Part shown: positions 10,052-21,328 of the stretch, one piece after another
How positions within the stretch are numbered: the stretch's first letter is position 1
Layout of the letters: the number at the start of each line of letters is the position of its first letter
NCBI RefSeq assembly: GCF_001750105.1
Contig: NZ_CP014143.1
Span: 3,800,327-3,864,326 of the forward strand
Origin: Microbulbifer aggregans
GTDB taxonomy: Bacteria; Pseudomonadota; Gammaproteobacteria; Pseudomonadales; Cellvibrionaceae
Direction: 5' to 3'
Length of the DNA: 64,000 nt
Made by a program: the position numbers and the translations under genes
Notes under the pieces: model-generated
Seen by the model: only the letters and a program-made list of their open reading frames with translations
What the model was told of the DNA's origin: nothing
The model's database searches: none

Positions 10052-10456
10052 CTACCCCGCAACCTCACTCTTGTGAATCGCCTCGATAATCGCCTGATTG
10101 GCATCCGGAAACTGATAACTATCCAGCTCTTCCCTGCCAACCCAACGTGTCTCCTGCCCTTCCAGTCCGCTTGGCTCACCGCTGAACGATGTCACCCACC
10201 AGGTATCTAAAAACACCGTCTTTTCAGGGTACTCGTGGCGGATTTCGGTTAGCGGCTGGACCGCTTGTACTTCGATGGCAATCTCCTCGCGCAGCTCCCG
10301 TGTCAGTGCGTCCTGCACACTCTCTCCCGCTTCTACCTTGCCTCCGGGAAACTCCCAGCGGCCGCCCATATGCAGGTGGTCGGGACGACGGGCGATCAGA
10401 ATGCGGCCGTCTTGGCCGAGGATTACGCCAACGGCGACGTGGATAACTTTGCTCAC
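10052..10456 (-). CDS. mutT: MutT-type Nudix hydrolase (8-oxo-dGTP diphosphatase)
   Basis: Likely removes 8-oxo-dGTP from the nucleotide pool and so prevents A:T to C:G transversions. It has 134 residues with a full Nudix box, G(x5)E(x7)REL(x)EE, running from GKVEAGES to LREEI (about 39-60). It starts with GTG at 10456 after GAGGTCTTC. The length matches E. coli MutT; Pseudomonas versions carry an extra C-terminal ThiE-like domain that is absent here. It ends the secA-argJ-mutT order seen in relatives. Confidence 0.9.
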   Translation of the reverse strand: MSKVIHVAVGVILGQDGRILIARRPDHLHMGGRWEFPGGKVEAGESVQDALTRELREEIAIEVQAVQPLTEIRHEYPEKTVFLDTWWVTSFSGEPSGLEGQETRWVGREELDSYQFPDANQAIIEAIHKSEVAG

Positions 10457-10646
10457 GAAGACCTCTATGCCTCTATCAAGATGCCACCGTTATACGGGGC
10501 CGTCGTTGATTTCTCAAGGCGGGCAAATCCATCTTTAAGATGCTCAACTGGCAGATTCGAGACAGAGGAAGGCGTTACGAGGGCAGGACCTGCAATTTGC
10601 CCCAAAATCGCCCCGGGCCAAACCACAAGAAAGCGATTACAGTCCT

Positions 10647-10775
10647 CTAGGGCTCCTGAGTTGCGGGCGCTTCCGGCACTTCTCGCTGCTCGTCACCGGT
10701 CTTGACCGTGTCGACCATAAAGCGACCGAACATCAGGATGGCGAGCACGATCAGGATCGCCCAGACAAGTTTCAT
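10647..10775 (-). CDS. Small single-pass membrane protein
   Basis: A 42-residue ORF: one membrane helix (about residues 2-22, MKLVWAILIVLAILMFGRF) and a short acidic, Pro/Glu-rich tail ending PATQEP. ATG 10775 has AGGAG about 11 bases upstream; a GTG immediately precedes it. It lies between argJ and mutT on the same strand. I recognise no family. The hydrophobic pattern and ribosome site make it a plausible gene, but protein-level evidence is lacking. Confidence 0.5.
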   Translation of the reverse strand: MKLVWAILIVLAILMFGRFMVDTVKTGDEQREVPEAPATQEP

Positions 10776-10879
10776 CACCAGCTTGGCTCCTAATTTGAGG
10801 TTGGAGACTTCACTGATAGGTATAGCATTGCATGGTGTGGACCCGTCACTATCAGCGGCAGGGCCCACGCCTGCAGCTG

Positions 10880-12079
10880 TCAGGTACGGTACTCGGCGTT
10901 GATGGTCACGTAGTCGTGGGAGAAGTCGCAGGTCCAGATATGCTCCTGGCATTCGCCGCGCCCCAGATCCACCGTGATTGTAAATTCAGGCTTGGAAAAC
11001 ACGCTCTCGCCCTGCTCCTCGGTGTAGCTCCCGGCGCGCCCACCGTCCTGCACGACCTGTACGTCATCCAGAAAAATGTTCACTTTGCCCGCGTCCAGTC
11101 CGTCGATACCGGCATTGCCGACAGCCATCACCAGACGCCCCCAGTTGGGGTCTGAGGCATAGAGTGCCGTTTTGACCAGGGGAGACTCACCCACTTCGAA
11201 TGCCACTCGCAAGGCCTCTTGGATGCTCGCAGCGCCGGTCACCTGCACAGTGACGAACTTGGTTGCCCCCTCCCCGTCTTTGACGATTGCCTGGGCCAAC
11301 TCGATATGAACATCGATGATCGCCTGTTTAAGGCGCGCGAAGTCCTCACTCTGGCCATCGACAGCCTGGCCTGTAGCGCCGCTGGCGATCAGGACACAGG
11401 CATCATTGGTGGAAGTGTCACCGTCGATACTGATGCGATTGAATGACGCCGCCACAGCCTCCTGCACCAGCGTATCGAGTAACGGCTGGGCAATTGCAGC
11501 ATCCGTGGCGACGTAAGCGAGCATTGTGGCCATGTTGGGCTGGATCATCCCGGCCCCCTTGGCGATGCCGGCAATACGAATCTGCTCACCGGCCACTTCG
11601 ATCGTGCGACTGGCAGTCTTGGGCTTGGTATCGGTGGTCATGATCGCCCTGGCCGCCGCATCCCAGCCATCGGCACGCAGCTGCTCGGCTGCCTGCGGTA
11701 TACCGTCCAGAATGCGCTGTAGCGGCAGGTGCTCGCCGATAACACCCGTGCTGAACGGCAGCACCTGACTGGGCTGAATATTCAGCGCCGTGGCGACCGC
11801 TTCACAGCAGGCACGCGCATCGGCGATTCCCCGCTCGCCGGTGGCTGCGTTGGCATTGCCGGCATTCACCAGTAATGCCCTAACTGTACCGCTCTTGATG
11901 TGCTCTTTCGCCACCGTTACCGGTGCCGCGCAGAACGCATTTTGGGTAAAGGTCGCAGAAACACGGGCCCCTTCATCGAGCGCAACGAGCAGCAGATCAT
12001 CCCGCTCCCAGTTCTTGATCTTCGCCGGCACGCTGGCCAGACGGATTCCCGGAATTTGCGGCAGAGAATGTTCAGACAT
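10880..12079 (-). CDS. argJ: Bifunctional ornithine acetyltransferase / N-acetylglutamate synthase ArgJ
   Basis: Moves acetyl from N-acetylornithine to glutamate, recycling the acetyl group in arginine synthesis; bifunctional forms also acetylate glutamate from acetyl-CoA. It has 399 residues from ATG 12079. The self-cleavage site is in the conserved PNMATML segment, with nucleophile Thr185 beginning the beta chain. Other conserved blocks are the VNAGNANAATG loop and the DPNWGR motif. A TTG at 12094 sits closer to a GGAGG, so the protein may be five residues longer. It lies downstream of secA as in Pseudomonas. Confidence 0.96.
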   Translation of the reverse strand: MSEHSLPQIPGIRLASVPAKIKNWERDDLLLVALDEGARVSATFTQNAFCAAPVTVAKEHIKSGTVRALLVNAGNANAATGERGIADARACCEAVATALNIQPSQVLPFSTGVIGEHLPLQRILDGIPQAAEQLRADGWDAAARAIMTTDTKPKTASRTIEVAGEQIRIAGIAKGAGMIQPNMATMLAYVATDAAIAQPLLDTLVQEAVAASFNRISIDGDTSTNDACVLIASGATGQAVDGQSEDFARLKQAIIDVHIELAQAIVKDGEGATKFVTVQVTGAASIQEALRVAFEVGESPLVKTALYASDPNWGRLVMAVGNAGIDGLDAGKVNIFLDDVQVVQDGGRAGSYTEEQGESVFSKPEFTITVDLGRGECQEHIWTCDFSHDYVTINAEYRT

Positions 12080-12240
12080 GACTGTTAGGGCCAACGGGCC
12101 TCCCCGGCTGAGCCACTATGGATGAAAGCGGCAAGACTAGAAAGATGACATTATCGAAGCCGGTAAAGCACGAAACAAGCAGAAATCAACGATTCCTGCG
12201 GTTTCGAAAATCCAAACAGCAGATAATTTTTACCTGCCAC

Positions 12241-12269
12241 AAAAAAATGCCCCGCATAAAGCGGGGCAT
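12241..12269 (-). terminator. Rho-independent terminator after secA
   Basis: Stem ATGCCCCGC / GCGGGGCAT with a 5-base loop, followed on the minus strand by seven T. It lies about 40 bases past the secA stop and separates secA from argJ. Confidence 0.9.
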
Positions 12270-12309
12270 CGGAGATTTGCGCCCATCAATGATGGGCTCA
12301 AACGGAGTC

Positions 12310-15057
<2,748 letters not shown>

Positions 15058-15089
15058 TATCTAGAAACCACTCAATCCAAATTGCAGGT

Positions 15090-15194
15090 CCGGCCCTCTT
15101 CCGGGGCCGGCGTCTCACGGCAACGAGGCCGGAGACCGACAAGGGGTGCAAGTAAACAGGAAGGCGCCAAGACTAGCAACTCCCGGTGGGAGCT
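15090..15194 (-). other. Two hairpins in the secA upstream region
   Basis: Between the M23 peptidase and secA, two GC-rich inverted repeats stand out: CCGGCCC/GGGCCGG (15090-15110) close to the secA start, and AACTCCC/GGGAG-T (about 15177-15194) just past the peptidase stop. Neither is followed by a T tract. They may affect read-through or secA leader structure; no regulatory ORF is evident. Confidence 0.3.
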
Positions 15195-15220
15195 GCCCTG
15201 GCGCATAGGAAGGATAGTTG

Positions 15221-16159
15221 TTACCGGCCGGTGCGGCGGATGTAGGTGGCCGGGTCCACCGGGCGGTTGTTCTTGTACACCTCGAAGTGCACATGGGGGC
15301 CGGTGGAGCGGCCACTGGAGCCCATCAGGGCAATAACCTGGCCCTTCTTGACCACGTCACCCAGCTTGACCTTGAGTTCACTGTTGTGGCCATAGCGGGT
15401 TTTGTAACCGTTGCCGTGGTTGATCTCGACAAGCTGGCCGTAGCCATGGCGGTCTTCCGCCCAGGTCACCACACCGGAGGCCACGGCCACCACGTCGGAA
15501 CCGTTCTTGCCGGCAAAATCCACGCCCTTGTGCCAGGAGCGGCGACCACTGAAGGGGTCGGTACGGTAGCCGTAGCGGGAGGACATCCAGCCACGGGAGA
15601 TGGGGCGACCGGCGATGAACTGCTCGTCCTGCAGCTGGCGACGGGCCAGCAGGGATTCGAGGGTGCTCATCTGCATCTGGCGGTCTTCGATCTGGTCGGA
15701 GAGCTCGCCCAGCGCCTCCACGAATTCCGGCGGCTGGTATGGCAGCTCCGCCGCGCCGGCAATACCGGGATCTTCGGGACCACCCACGGCCGGAGTGGTG
15801 CCGAACTGGAATTCGCCCTCGTCGAGCTTGGCTACTGTGGTGAGGCGTTCACCCAGGGCATCAATACGGGTCAGGCGGGCCTGCATTTCCGCCATTTTGA
15901 CGGTCAGGGCGGTGAGCTGCTCACGGGCGTGGCGGTCTGCGGCCTCGATCTGATCCTGCTGCTTGCGCAGCGCCTTGCCCCAGGCCTTGGCTGTGCGGGA
16001 ATCGAAAACGTCGCTCTCCGCGACCGGCAGGTTGGCGCCAATGAGAAAGGCGCCCACGGGCAGGCCGAGCAGACACAGTCCCAGCAGGGCTTTGCTCAGG
16101 CCGCCGAAGCGGAAGGTGCGCGACATACCGCCGCGCTCATTGACCAAGATAATCTTCAT
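15221..16159 (-). CDS. M23 (LytM-type) metallopeptidase, membrane anchored
   Basis: Probable periplasmic peptidoglycan endopeptidase or LytM-type amidase activator. It has 312 residues from ATG 16159. An N-terminal cytoplasmic/membrane segment (helix about 22-42) is followed by a helical, coiled-coil-like region (about 50-170). The C-terminal M23 domain keeps the zinc/catalytic signatures: HKGVDFAG, a central GYGQLVEINHGNGY segment with RYGHN, and HVHFEV. It lies between lpxC and secA, where Pseudomonas also has an M23 protein. Intact zinc ligands suggest an active enzyme rather than an EnvC-like degenerate factor. Confidence 0.9.
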   Translation of the reverse strand: MKIILVNERGGMSRTFRFGGLSKALLGLCLLGLPVGAFLIGANLPVAESDVFDSRTAKAWGKALRKQQDQIEAADRHAREQLTALTVKMAEMQARLTRIDALGERLTTVAKLDEGEFQFGTTPAVGGPEDPGIAGAAELPYQPPEFVEALGELSDQIEDRQMQMSTLESLLARRQLQDEQFIAGRPISRGWMSSRYGYRTDPFSGRRSWHKGVDFAGKNGSDVVAVASGVVTWAEDRHGYGQLVEINHGNGYKTRYGHNSELKVKLGDVVKKGQVIALMGSSGRSTGPHVHFEVYKNNRPVDPATYIRRTGR

Positions 16160-16356
16160 AACAGGGCGTGTTCGGGTTTGGCAGTCTGTTGTTGTCTTCT
16201 CTTTTTGCTGCTCTGCAGGGCGTAACCTCTCCCCGCTACACCTAGTTCTTTCACGCCTGTCCATTGGCATGCGAGCCGACGATTCCCTTCACTGTACCAC
16301 TTGTCGGCTGCTTGAAAATATCGGCCCGGGCACAATTCCCGCCCGGGCCCTCAAAT

Positions 16357-16388
16357 AAAAAAACCGGCAATTTTCGTGCCGGTTTTTT
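16357..16388 (-). terminator. Rho-independent terminator after lpxC
   Basis: A-rich arm plus ACCGGCA, a short AT loop, TGCCGGT and a T run; symmetrical, so bidirectional. It is within 12 bases of the lpxC stop. A second GC palindrome (GCCCGGGC arms, about 16324-16348) lies just beyond. Confidence 0.88.
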
Positions 16389-16398
16389 GTCTTCCGGC

Positions 16399-17310
16399 TC
16401 AGACCGCCAGAATGGGTTTGACGTAGGAAATGGGGGACTCTTCTTCGTCCTCGAAAGTCACCATTTCCCAGGCGTCTTCCTGCGCCATCAAGGTGCGCAG
16501 GGACTTGTTGTTCAGTGCGTGGCCGGACTTGAATGCCTTGTACTCACCGATCAGGCTGGTGCCCAGCAGGTACAGGTCACCGATGGCGTCCAGGATCTTG
16601 TGCTTCACGAACTCATCTTCATAGCGCAGCCCGCCCTCATTAAGGATGCGGTACTGATCGATGACGATGGCGTTGTCGACGCTACCGCCCTGCACCAGGC
16701 CCTTGGAGCGCAGGTATTCGATCTCATGCATGAAACCGAAGGTGCGCGCGCGGCTCACTTCCTTCACGAAAGACGTGCTGGAGAAGTCCACGGAAGAGGT
16801 CAGGTTGCGGCCCTGGAAAACAGGGTGATCGAAATCGATAGTGAAGGACACTTTGAAGCCATTGAACGGCAGGAAGCTGGCAACCTTGTCGCCCTCTTCG
16901 ATGGTCACAGGCTTCTTGATGCGCAGGAATTTCTTCGGCGCAGACTGCTCCTGAATACCAGCGGACTGGATCAGGAATACAAACGGACCGGCGCTGCCGT
17001 CCATGATCGGCACTTCCTGGGCGGACAACTCGACCACGGCATTATCGATACCCAGACCCGCCATGGCGGACAGCAGGTGCTCGACAGTGGCTACGCGAAC
17101 GTCGTCCTTCACCAGAGTGGTGGACAGCAGGGTGTCGCCCACGTTCTCGGCGCGAGCCTCGATTTCAACCGCCGGATCCAGATCGGTGCGACGGAAAATG
17201 ATGCCAGTGTCCACAGGCGCCGGTTTGAGGGTCAGGACGACCTTCTTACCAGTGTGGAGACCCACGCCTGTGGCGCGGATAGCATTTTTCAGTGTGCGCT
17301 GTTTGATCAT
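16399..17310 (-). CDS. lpxC: UDP-3-O-acyl-N-acetylglucosamine deacetylase LpxC
   Basis: Zinc-dependent committed step of lipid A synthesis. It has 303 residues. Zinc ligands are His78 in TVEHLLSA, a second His in the [10 protein letters not shown] segment (about 237) with its Asp, and the catalytic His in SGHALNN (about 265). [10 protein letters not shown] marks the substrate-loop start. It lies downstream of ftsZ as in most gammaproteobacteria, but here about 520 bases away with a repeat array and a terminator between, so it likely has its own promoter. Confidence 0.98.
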   Translation of the reverse strand: MIKQRTLKNAIRATGVGLHTGKKVVLTLKPAPVDTGIIFRRTDLDPAVEIEARAENVGDTLLSTTLVKDDVRVATVEHLLSAMAGLGIDNAVVELSAQEVPIMDGSAGPFVFLIQSAGIQEQSAPKKFLRIKKPVTIEEGDKVASFLPFNGFKVSFTIDFDHPVFQGRNLTSSVDFSSTSFVKEVSRARTFGFMHEIEYLRSKGLVQGGSVDNAIVIDQYRILNEGGLRYEDEFVKHKILDAIGDLYLLGTSLIGEYKAFKSGHALNNKSLRTLMAQEDAWEMVTFEDEEESPISYVKPILAV

Positions 17311-17550
17311 GTATTCGTGTTTTCCCAGTCGGTAAGCGGCGCGAGCCGCAGCAAGCCGGCGATCTTAGCAGAATTCATACGCCAAGACCACCAATAAGAT
17401 GACAGTCATCCTGACTACCCTGTCACAACGTTCTGCCTATCACCCAGACATTGCTGACAAAGATCGCTGTCCTCTCTTTTCAGCTTAGCCCAGCGCGAAG
17501 ACTGCTACGCCATGGCCCTATTCTAATGCGCTTCCCTGAACACACGCTGT

Positions 17551-17582
17551 AAATAAAAGTAAACCCGGGCGAACCCGGGCCT
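17551..17582 (-). terminator. Terminator-like hairpin with TTCG loop, ftsZ side
   Basis: On the minus strand CCCGGG-TTCG-CCCGGG, a stem with a stable TTCG tetraloop, then a T-rich run (TTTACTTTTATTT). It lies about 250 bases past the ftsZ stop, beyond the repeat array, and would separate ftsZ from lpxC transcription. Confidence 0.7.
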
Positions 17583-17596
17583 ATAACTCCGACCGT

Positions 17597-17698
17597 GAGG
17601 TCATTCGTGACTTGGTCAATCAAGACCTGGTCATGCGAGCCCCGGTCGATCGTGACCCGGTCGATCGTGACTCGGTCAATCGAGACCCGGTCAGGCTC
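17597..17698. repeat. 15-bp tandem repeat array between ftsZ and lpxC
   Basis: About 6.8 units of a 15-base repeat, consensus GACCCGGTCGATCGT; full units begin at 17609, 17624, 17639, 17654, 17669 and 17684, with a partial one at 17597. Units vary at a few positions. The whole 17311-17828 interval otherwise holds only the 17551-17582 hairpin. Read on the plus strand the array would encode a D-P-V-D-R-like pentapeptide repeat, but the containing frames overlap ftsZ antisense and look spurious. Confidence 0.8.
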
Positions 17699-17828
17699 CG
17701 AACCGCTCGCCGCCGAGGCGGGTGCCCGGCCCGAGGGCCGGGCGGACATGAGCGGTGTGTTTGCCTCGCCTGCGCAGCGGTTCGGCCCTGAGCGGATAAC
17801 ACTCGTTACCGAGTCTCGCCTGACCGGA

Positions 17829-19031
17829 TCAGTCTGCCTGGCGGCGCAGGAATGCCGGGATATCCAGGTATTCCATGTCATCGCCTGCACCGAGGCCCTG
17901 AGCCGCCGCAGTTCGAGTCCGCTGGCGTTCGACCTCAACCTCAGGGCGCTGACGAGCAACCGGGTTCTGTGCATTCTGACCACCGCGAGACTCGGTAGGT
18001 TCCGGGCGTCGGGTAGTGTTATCCACCACCTTGGTTGGGCGGGCAGCCTGCTGGACGCCCTCACCCAGACCGGCGGCGACAACGGTAACCCGCATCTCAT
18101 CGCCCAGCTTGTCGTCTACCGCAGTACCGATGACGACGGTTGCCTCGTCGGAAGCAATCTCCTGCACGATTTCAGCTACTTCGGAATACTCACCCAGAGT
18201 GAGCTCCGAGCAGCCGGCTTCCTCGCTGCCGGTAATAATGTTCACCAGGATACCGCGAGCGCCCTGCAGGTTGACGTTGTCCAGCAACGGGCTGCGAACG
18301 GCTTTTTCAGCCGCCTCGCGGGCGCGGTTCTCGCCAACGGCGGCACCGGAACCCATCATCGCCATGCCCATCTCTGACATGACCGTGCGCACATCGGCGA
18401 AGTCCACGTTCATGATGCCGGGGCGGATCATCAGGTCCGCAATGCCCTGCACCGCCCCCAGCAGCACGTTGTCCGCCTCTTTATAGGCGGCCTTCATGGT
18501 GACCTTGGCCCCGAGCACTTCCATCAGGCGGTCGTTGGGGATGGTGATGAGTGAGTCGACCTTATCGCGCAGTTCCAGGATGCCCTCTTCCGCGACGGTG
18601 CTGCGTTTCTTGCCCTCGAGCTTGAACGGGCGAGTCACTACTGCAACGGTGAGGATGCCGAGATCCTTGGCGATCTCCGCCACGATCGGCGCACCACCGG
18701 TACCGGTGCCTCCGCCCATACCGGCGGTGATGAAGACCATATCAGCCCCCTGCAGCACCTCCGCGATGCGCTCCCGATCCTCCATCGCGGACTGGCGGCC
18801 CACGTCAGGATTGGCGCCAGCGCCGAGGCCCCGGGTGATGTTGTTACCAAGCTGCAGGATCGTGCGTGCTTCGATGTCCTTGAGCGCCTGGGCATCAGTG
18901 TTGGCACAGATAAAATCCACACCCTCCACTTCGCTGGCGATCATATGCTTCACGGCATTACCACCACCGCCGCCGACACCGATCACTTTGATTACAGGCT
19001 TGTCCTGTACGCTATCGACTAGTTCGAACAT
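17829..19031 (-). CDS. ftsZ: Cell division GTPase FtsZ
   Basis: Tubulin-like GTPase that forms the Z ring and scaffolds the divisome. It has 400 residues. The tubulin signature GGGTGTG is at 106-112 and the T7/synergy loop is in NVDFADVR. A flexible linker (about 320-380) ends in the conserved C-terminal peptide DIPAFLRRQ that binds FtsA and ZipA. ATG 19031 follows AGGGGAACAGCA. It is the last gene of the dcw cluster proper, after ftsQ and ftsA. Confidence 0.99.
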   Translation of the reverse strand: MFELVDSVQDKPVIKVIGVGGGGGNAVKHMIASEVEGVDFICANTDAQALKDIEARTILQLGNNITRGLGAGANPDVGRQSAMEDRERIAEVLQGADMVFITAGMGGGTGTGGAPIVAEIAKDLGILTVAVVTRPFKLEGKKRSTVAEEGILELRDKVDSLITIPNDRLMEVLGAKVTMKAAYKEADNVLLGAVQGIADLMIRPGIMNVDFADVRTVMSEMGMAMMGSGAAVGENRAREAAEKAVRSPLLDNVNLQGARGILVNIITGSEEAGCSELTLGEYSEVAEIVQEIASDEATVVIGTAVDDKLGDEMRVTVVAAGLGEGVQQAARPTKVVDNTTRRPEPTESRGGQNAQNPVARQRPEVEVERQRTRTAAAQGLGAGDDMEYLDIPAFLRRQAD

Positions 19032-19147
19032 TGCTGTTCCCCTTTTTTGCTCATGTCAAAATTGTTATTCGTTCCTGAATTTTCAGAAGGGCCTGTCGAA
19101 CCACAACCCAATCTGAAGTGACGGCCGTCTACCGCCTTTTTCTTTTC

Positions 19148-20383
19148 TTACAGATTCCCCCGGAACCAGTGCTTCACTTTGTCCCACCACTGGTTTTCTT
19201 CTCGCATCGGGCGCTGGCGATTTTCCGAAGTATCCTCCCGTTGCATGGCATACATCAGCAGGCCGACACCGGTCGAGTAAATCGGATTGCTGACGATGTC
19301 GGTCAGTCCGGCAATGCCCTGCGGTACTGCAAGCCGCACCGGCATATGGAAAATTTCTTCCGCGAGCTCCACAGCGCCCTCCATTTTTGAGGAGCCGCCG
19401 GTGAGCACCACGCCCGCCGCACACAGATCCTCGAATCCACTGCGGCGCAATTCTGCCTGCACCAGGGTGAAGAGCTCGTCGTAACGGGGCTCGACCACTT
19501 CCGCCAGTGCCTGTCGGGACAGGTCCCGCGGTGCACGGTCGCCGACACTCGGGACCTTGATGGTTTCACCCTCGCGGGCCAGCTTGGCCAGGGCGCAGGC
19601 ATATTTGATTTTCAGTTCCTCGGCGTGCGGCGTCGGTGTGCGCAGTGCCATGGCGATATCATTGGTGACCTGGTCACCGGCGATGGGGATTACCCCGGTA
19701 TGGCGAATGGAGCCGCCGGTAAATACCGCGATATCCGTCGTGCCACCACCGATATCCACCATGCAGACACCCAGCTCCTTCTCATCGTCAGTCAGCACCG
19801 CGTAGCTGGACGCCAGCTGCTCGAGAATGATGTCTTCCACTTCCAGGCCGCAGCGACGAATACACTTTTCAATGTTCTGTGCCGCATTCACCGCGCCGCT
19901 CACGAGGTGAACTTTTGCCTCCAGGCGCACACCGGACATACCGAGTGGCTCTTTGACACCCTCCTGATTATCGATCAGGTATTCCTGCGGCAAAGTGTGC
20001 AGGATCTTCTGGTCCGCCGGAATCGCCACTGCGCGGGCCGCATCGATCACGCGATCCAGGTCCTGCTGGGTCACTTCGCGATCCTTGATCGCCACGATGC
20101 CATGCGAGTTGAGGCTGCGGATATGACTGCCTGCAATGCCAGCGTAAACGGAATGGATTTCGCAACCGGCCATGAGCTCCGCTTCTTCCACTGCCCGCTG
20201 AATGGACTGCACCGTGGACTCGATATTGACCACCACGCCCTTTTTCATACCGGTGGAGCGGTGGGAACCGATACCGACGATATTCAGCTCTCCATCACCA
20301 GTGACCTCTCCGACGATGGCCACCACCTTGGAAGTGCCGATATCCAGCCCCACGATCATGCGGTTATCGGATGCTTGCGTCAT
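19148..20383 (-). CDS. ftsA: Cell division protein FtsA
   Basis: Actin-like ATPase that tethers FtsZ to the membrane and recruits later division proteins. It has 411 residues, with the nucleotide-binding blocks GLDIGTSKV near the N-terminus, DIGGGTTD in the middle and LTGGSSKMEG near the end. The C-terminus KVKHWFRGNL is the amphipathic membrane-targeting helix. It lies between ftsQ and ftsZ on the same strand. Confidence 0.98.
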   Translation of the reverse strand: MTQASDNRMIVGLDIGTSKVVAIVGEVTGDGELNIVGIGSHRSTGMKKGVVVNIESTVQSIQRAVEEAELMAGCEIHSVYAGIAGSHIRSLNSHGIVAIKDREVTQQDLDRVIDAARAVAIPADQKILHTLPQEYLIDNQEGVKEPLGMSGVRLEAKVHLVSGAVNAAQNIEKCIRRCGLEVEDIILEQLASSYAVLTDDEKELGVCMVDIGGGTTDIAVFTGGSIRHTGVIPIAGDQVTNDIAMALRTPTPHAEELKIKYACALAKLAREGETIKVPSVGDRAPRDLSRQALAEVVEPRYDELFTLVQAELRRSGFEDLCAAGVVLTGGSSKMEGAVELAEEIFHMPVRLAVPQGIAGLTDIVSNPIYSTGVGLLMYAMQREDTSENRQRPMREENQWWDKVKHWFRGNL

Positions 20384-20507
20384 TCTTCTACCAACCTCGC
20401 TGAACCTCTCCGTCCGTTATTGGTAATAATCGGTCAGGGACGGGTTCTCGCTTTTTTTACTGTTTGATTATGCCGGCTTTTGGCCGCGTTTATTGCTCTA
20501 CTGTTGC

Positions 20508-21320
20508 TTATTGCGTCTTTTCTAAATCCCGCCACTGCACTGCCAGGGCGTTGCTATAGCGCGTGTCCACCCGCGCTACCTTTTCCAGGTGCGGTGCCAG
20601 TACCCCGCGGCTGAGTGTCAGGAAGCGATTTACCCGCTCCAGTAACTCGTCATGGCCGAGATACAACTCCACACCAGAAACCAGTTCCAGATGCCACCCT
20701 GCAAGGTCGTCAAACGTCAGGCGCCTGACCTCCATATCCCGAGTTGTCAGCAGTCCGGCCAGCGCCTGGTACTGCAATAGAATTCGTTCCACCATTTCTT
20801 CGTCGCCAGCCAGCTCTGGCAGCTGACCGGTTTCAAGCCCCTCGGGCCGCGGCAGCAATGCACCACTGGCGACTAGTAGCTTGTCATCCCCCCACACTGC
20901 CAGCGGGCTCGCTTCACTGACCGCCACCTCCACGCCCCGGGGCCAGCGACGGCTGACTGAAGCCTCGGTGATCCAGGGGTGCCGAAGCAATGCTTCCTGC
21001 ATCCCACGGATATCAACGGTTAGAAAACCGCGCCGTAAAAACGGCAGCAGGATTTCCTCCACTTGCCGCTGTGAGACCGCCTGGAACGGTCCCTTTACCC
21101 GGACCTGCTGCAGCGCGTCCACACGACTCAACTCGTTGACGGGCACCTGGCGCCACAACCACAAGCCTCCGTAACTGACCGCAACGACCAAAGCGGTTGC
21201 AATCAGGACCACCAGCAACCTGCGCAGGCCCATGCCTCCCTCAGCTGCCGATTCTGCCCGCGGACTGGCACCGCGCTGTTTGCGCTGACGCTGGTCGCTA
21301 TTGCCGGAGGCTCGTTTCAC
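20508..21320 (-). CDS. ftsQ: Cell division protein FtsQ
   Basis: Bitopic divisome protein linking FtsA/FtsZ to FtsB-FtsL and the septal synthase. It has 270 residues from GTG 21320, which lies nine bases past the murC stop with AGGGACG before it; an ATG-like longer frame to 21362 would overlap murC. Basic N-terminal tail, one membrane helix (about 36-55), then a POTRA domain and beta domain; HPWITEASVSRRWPRG is the typical POTRA region. No ddlB lies between murC and ftsQ. Confidence 0.94.
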   Translation of the reverse strand: MKRASGNSDQRQRKQRGASPRAESAAEGGMGLRRLLVVLIATALVVAVSYGGLWLWRQVPVNELSRVDALQQVRVKGPFQAVSQRQVEEILLPFLRRGFLTVDIRGMQEALLRHPWITEASVSRRWPRGVEVAVSEASPLAVWGDDKLLVASGALLPRPEGLETGQLPELAGDEEMVERILLQYQALAGLLTTRDMEVRRLTFDDLAGWHLELVSGVELYLGHDELLERVNRFLTLSRGVLAPHLEKVARVDTRYSNALAVQWRDLEKTQ

Positions 21321-21328
21321 TATCGTCC

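Noticed and set aside
15058..15220. A SecM-like arrest peptide upstream of secA
   Set aside because: No ORF with an arrest motif and signal peptide; the interval has only hairpins, and the gene upstream is an intact M23 peptidase.
17595..18377. Frame containing the D-P-V-D-R-like pentapeptide repeat from the 15-bp array
   Set aside because: The rest of the frame runs antisense through ftsZ and it has no ribosome site, so the repeat is better treated as DNA-level.
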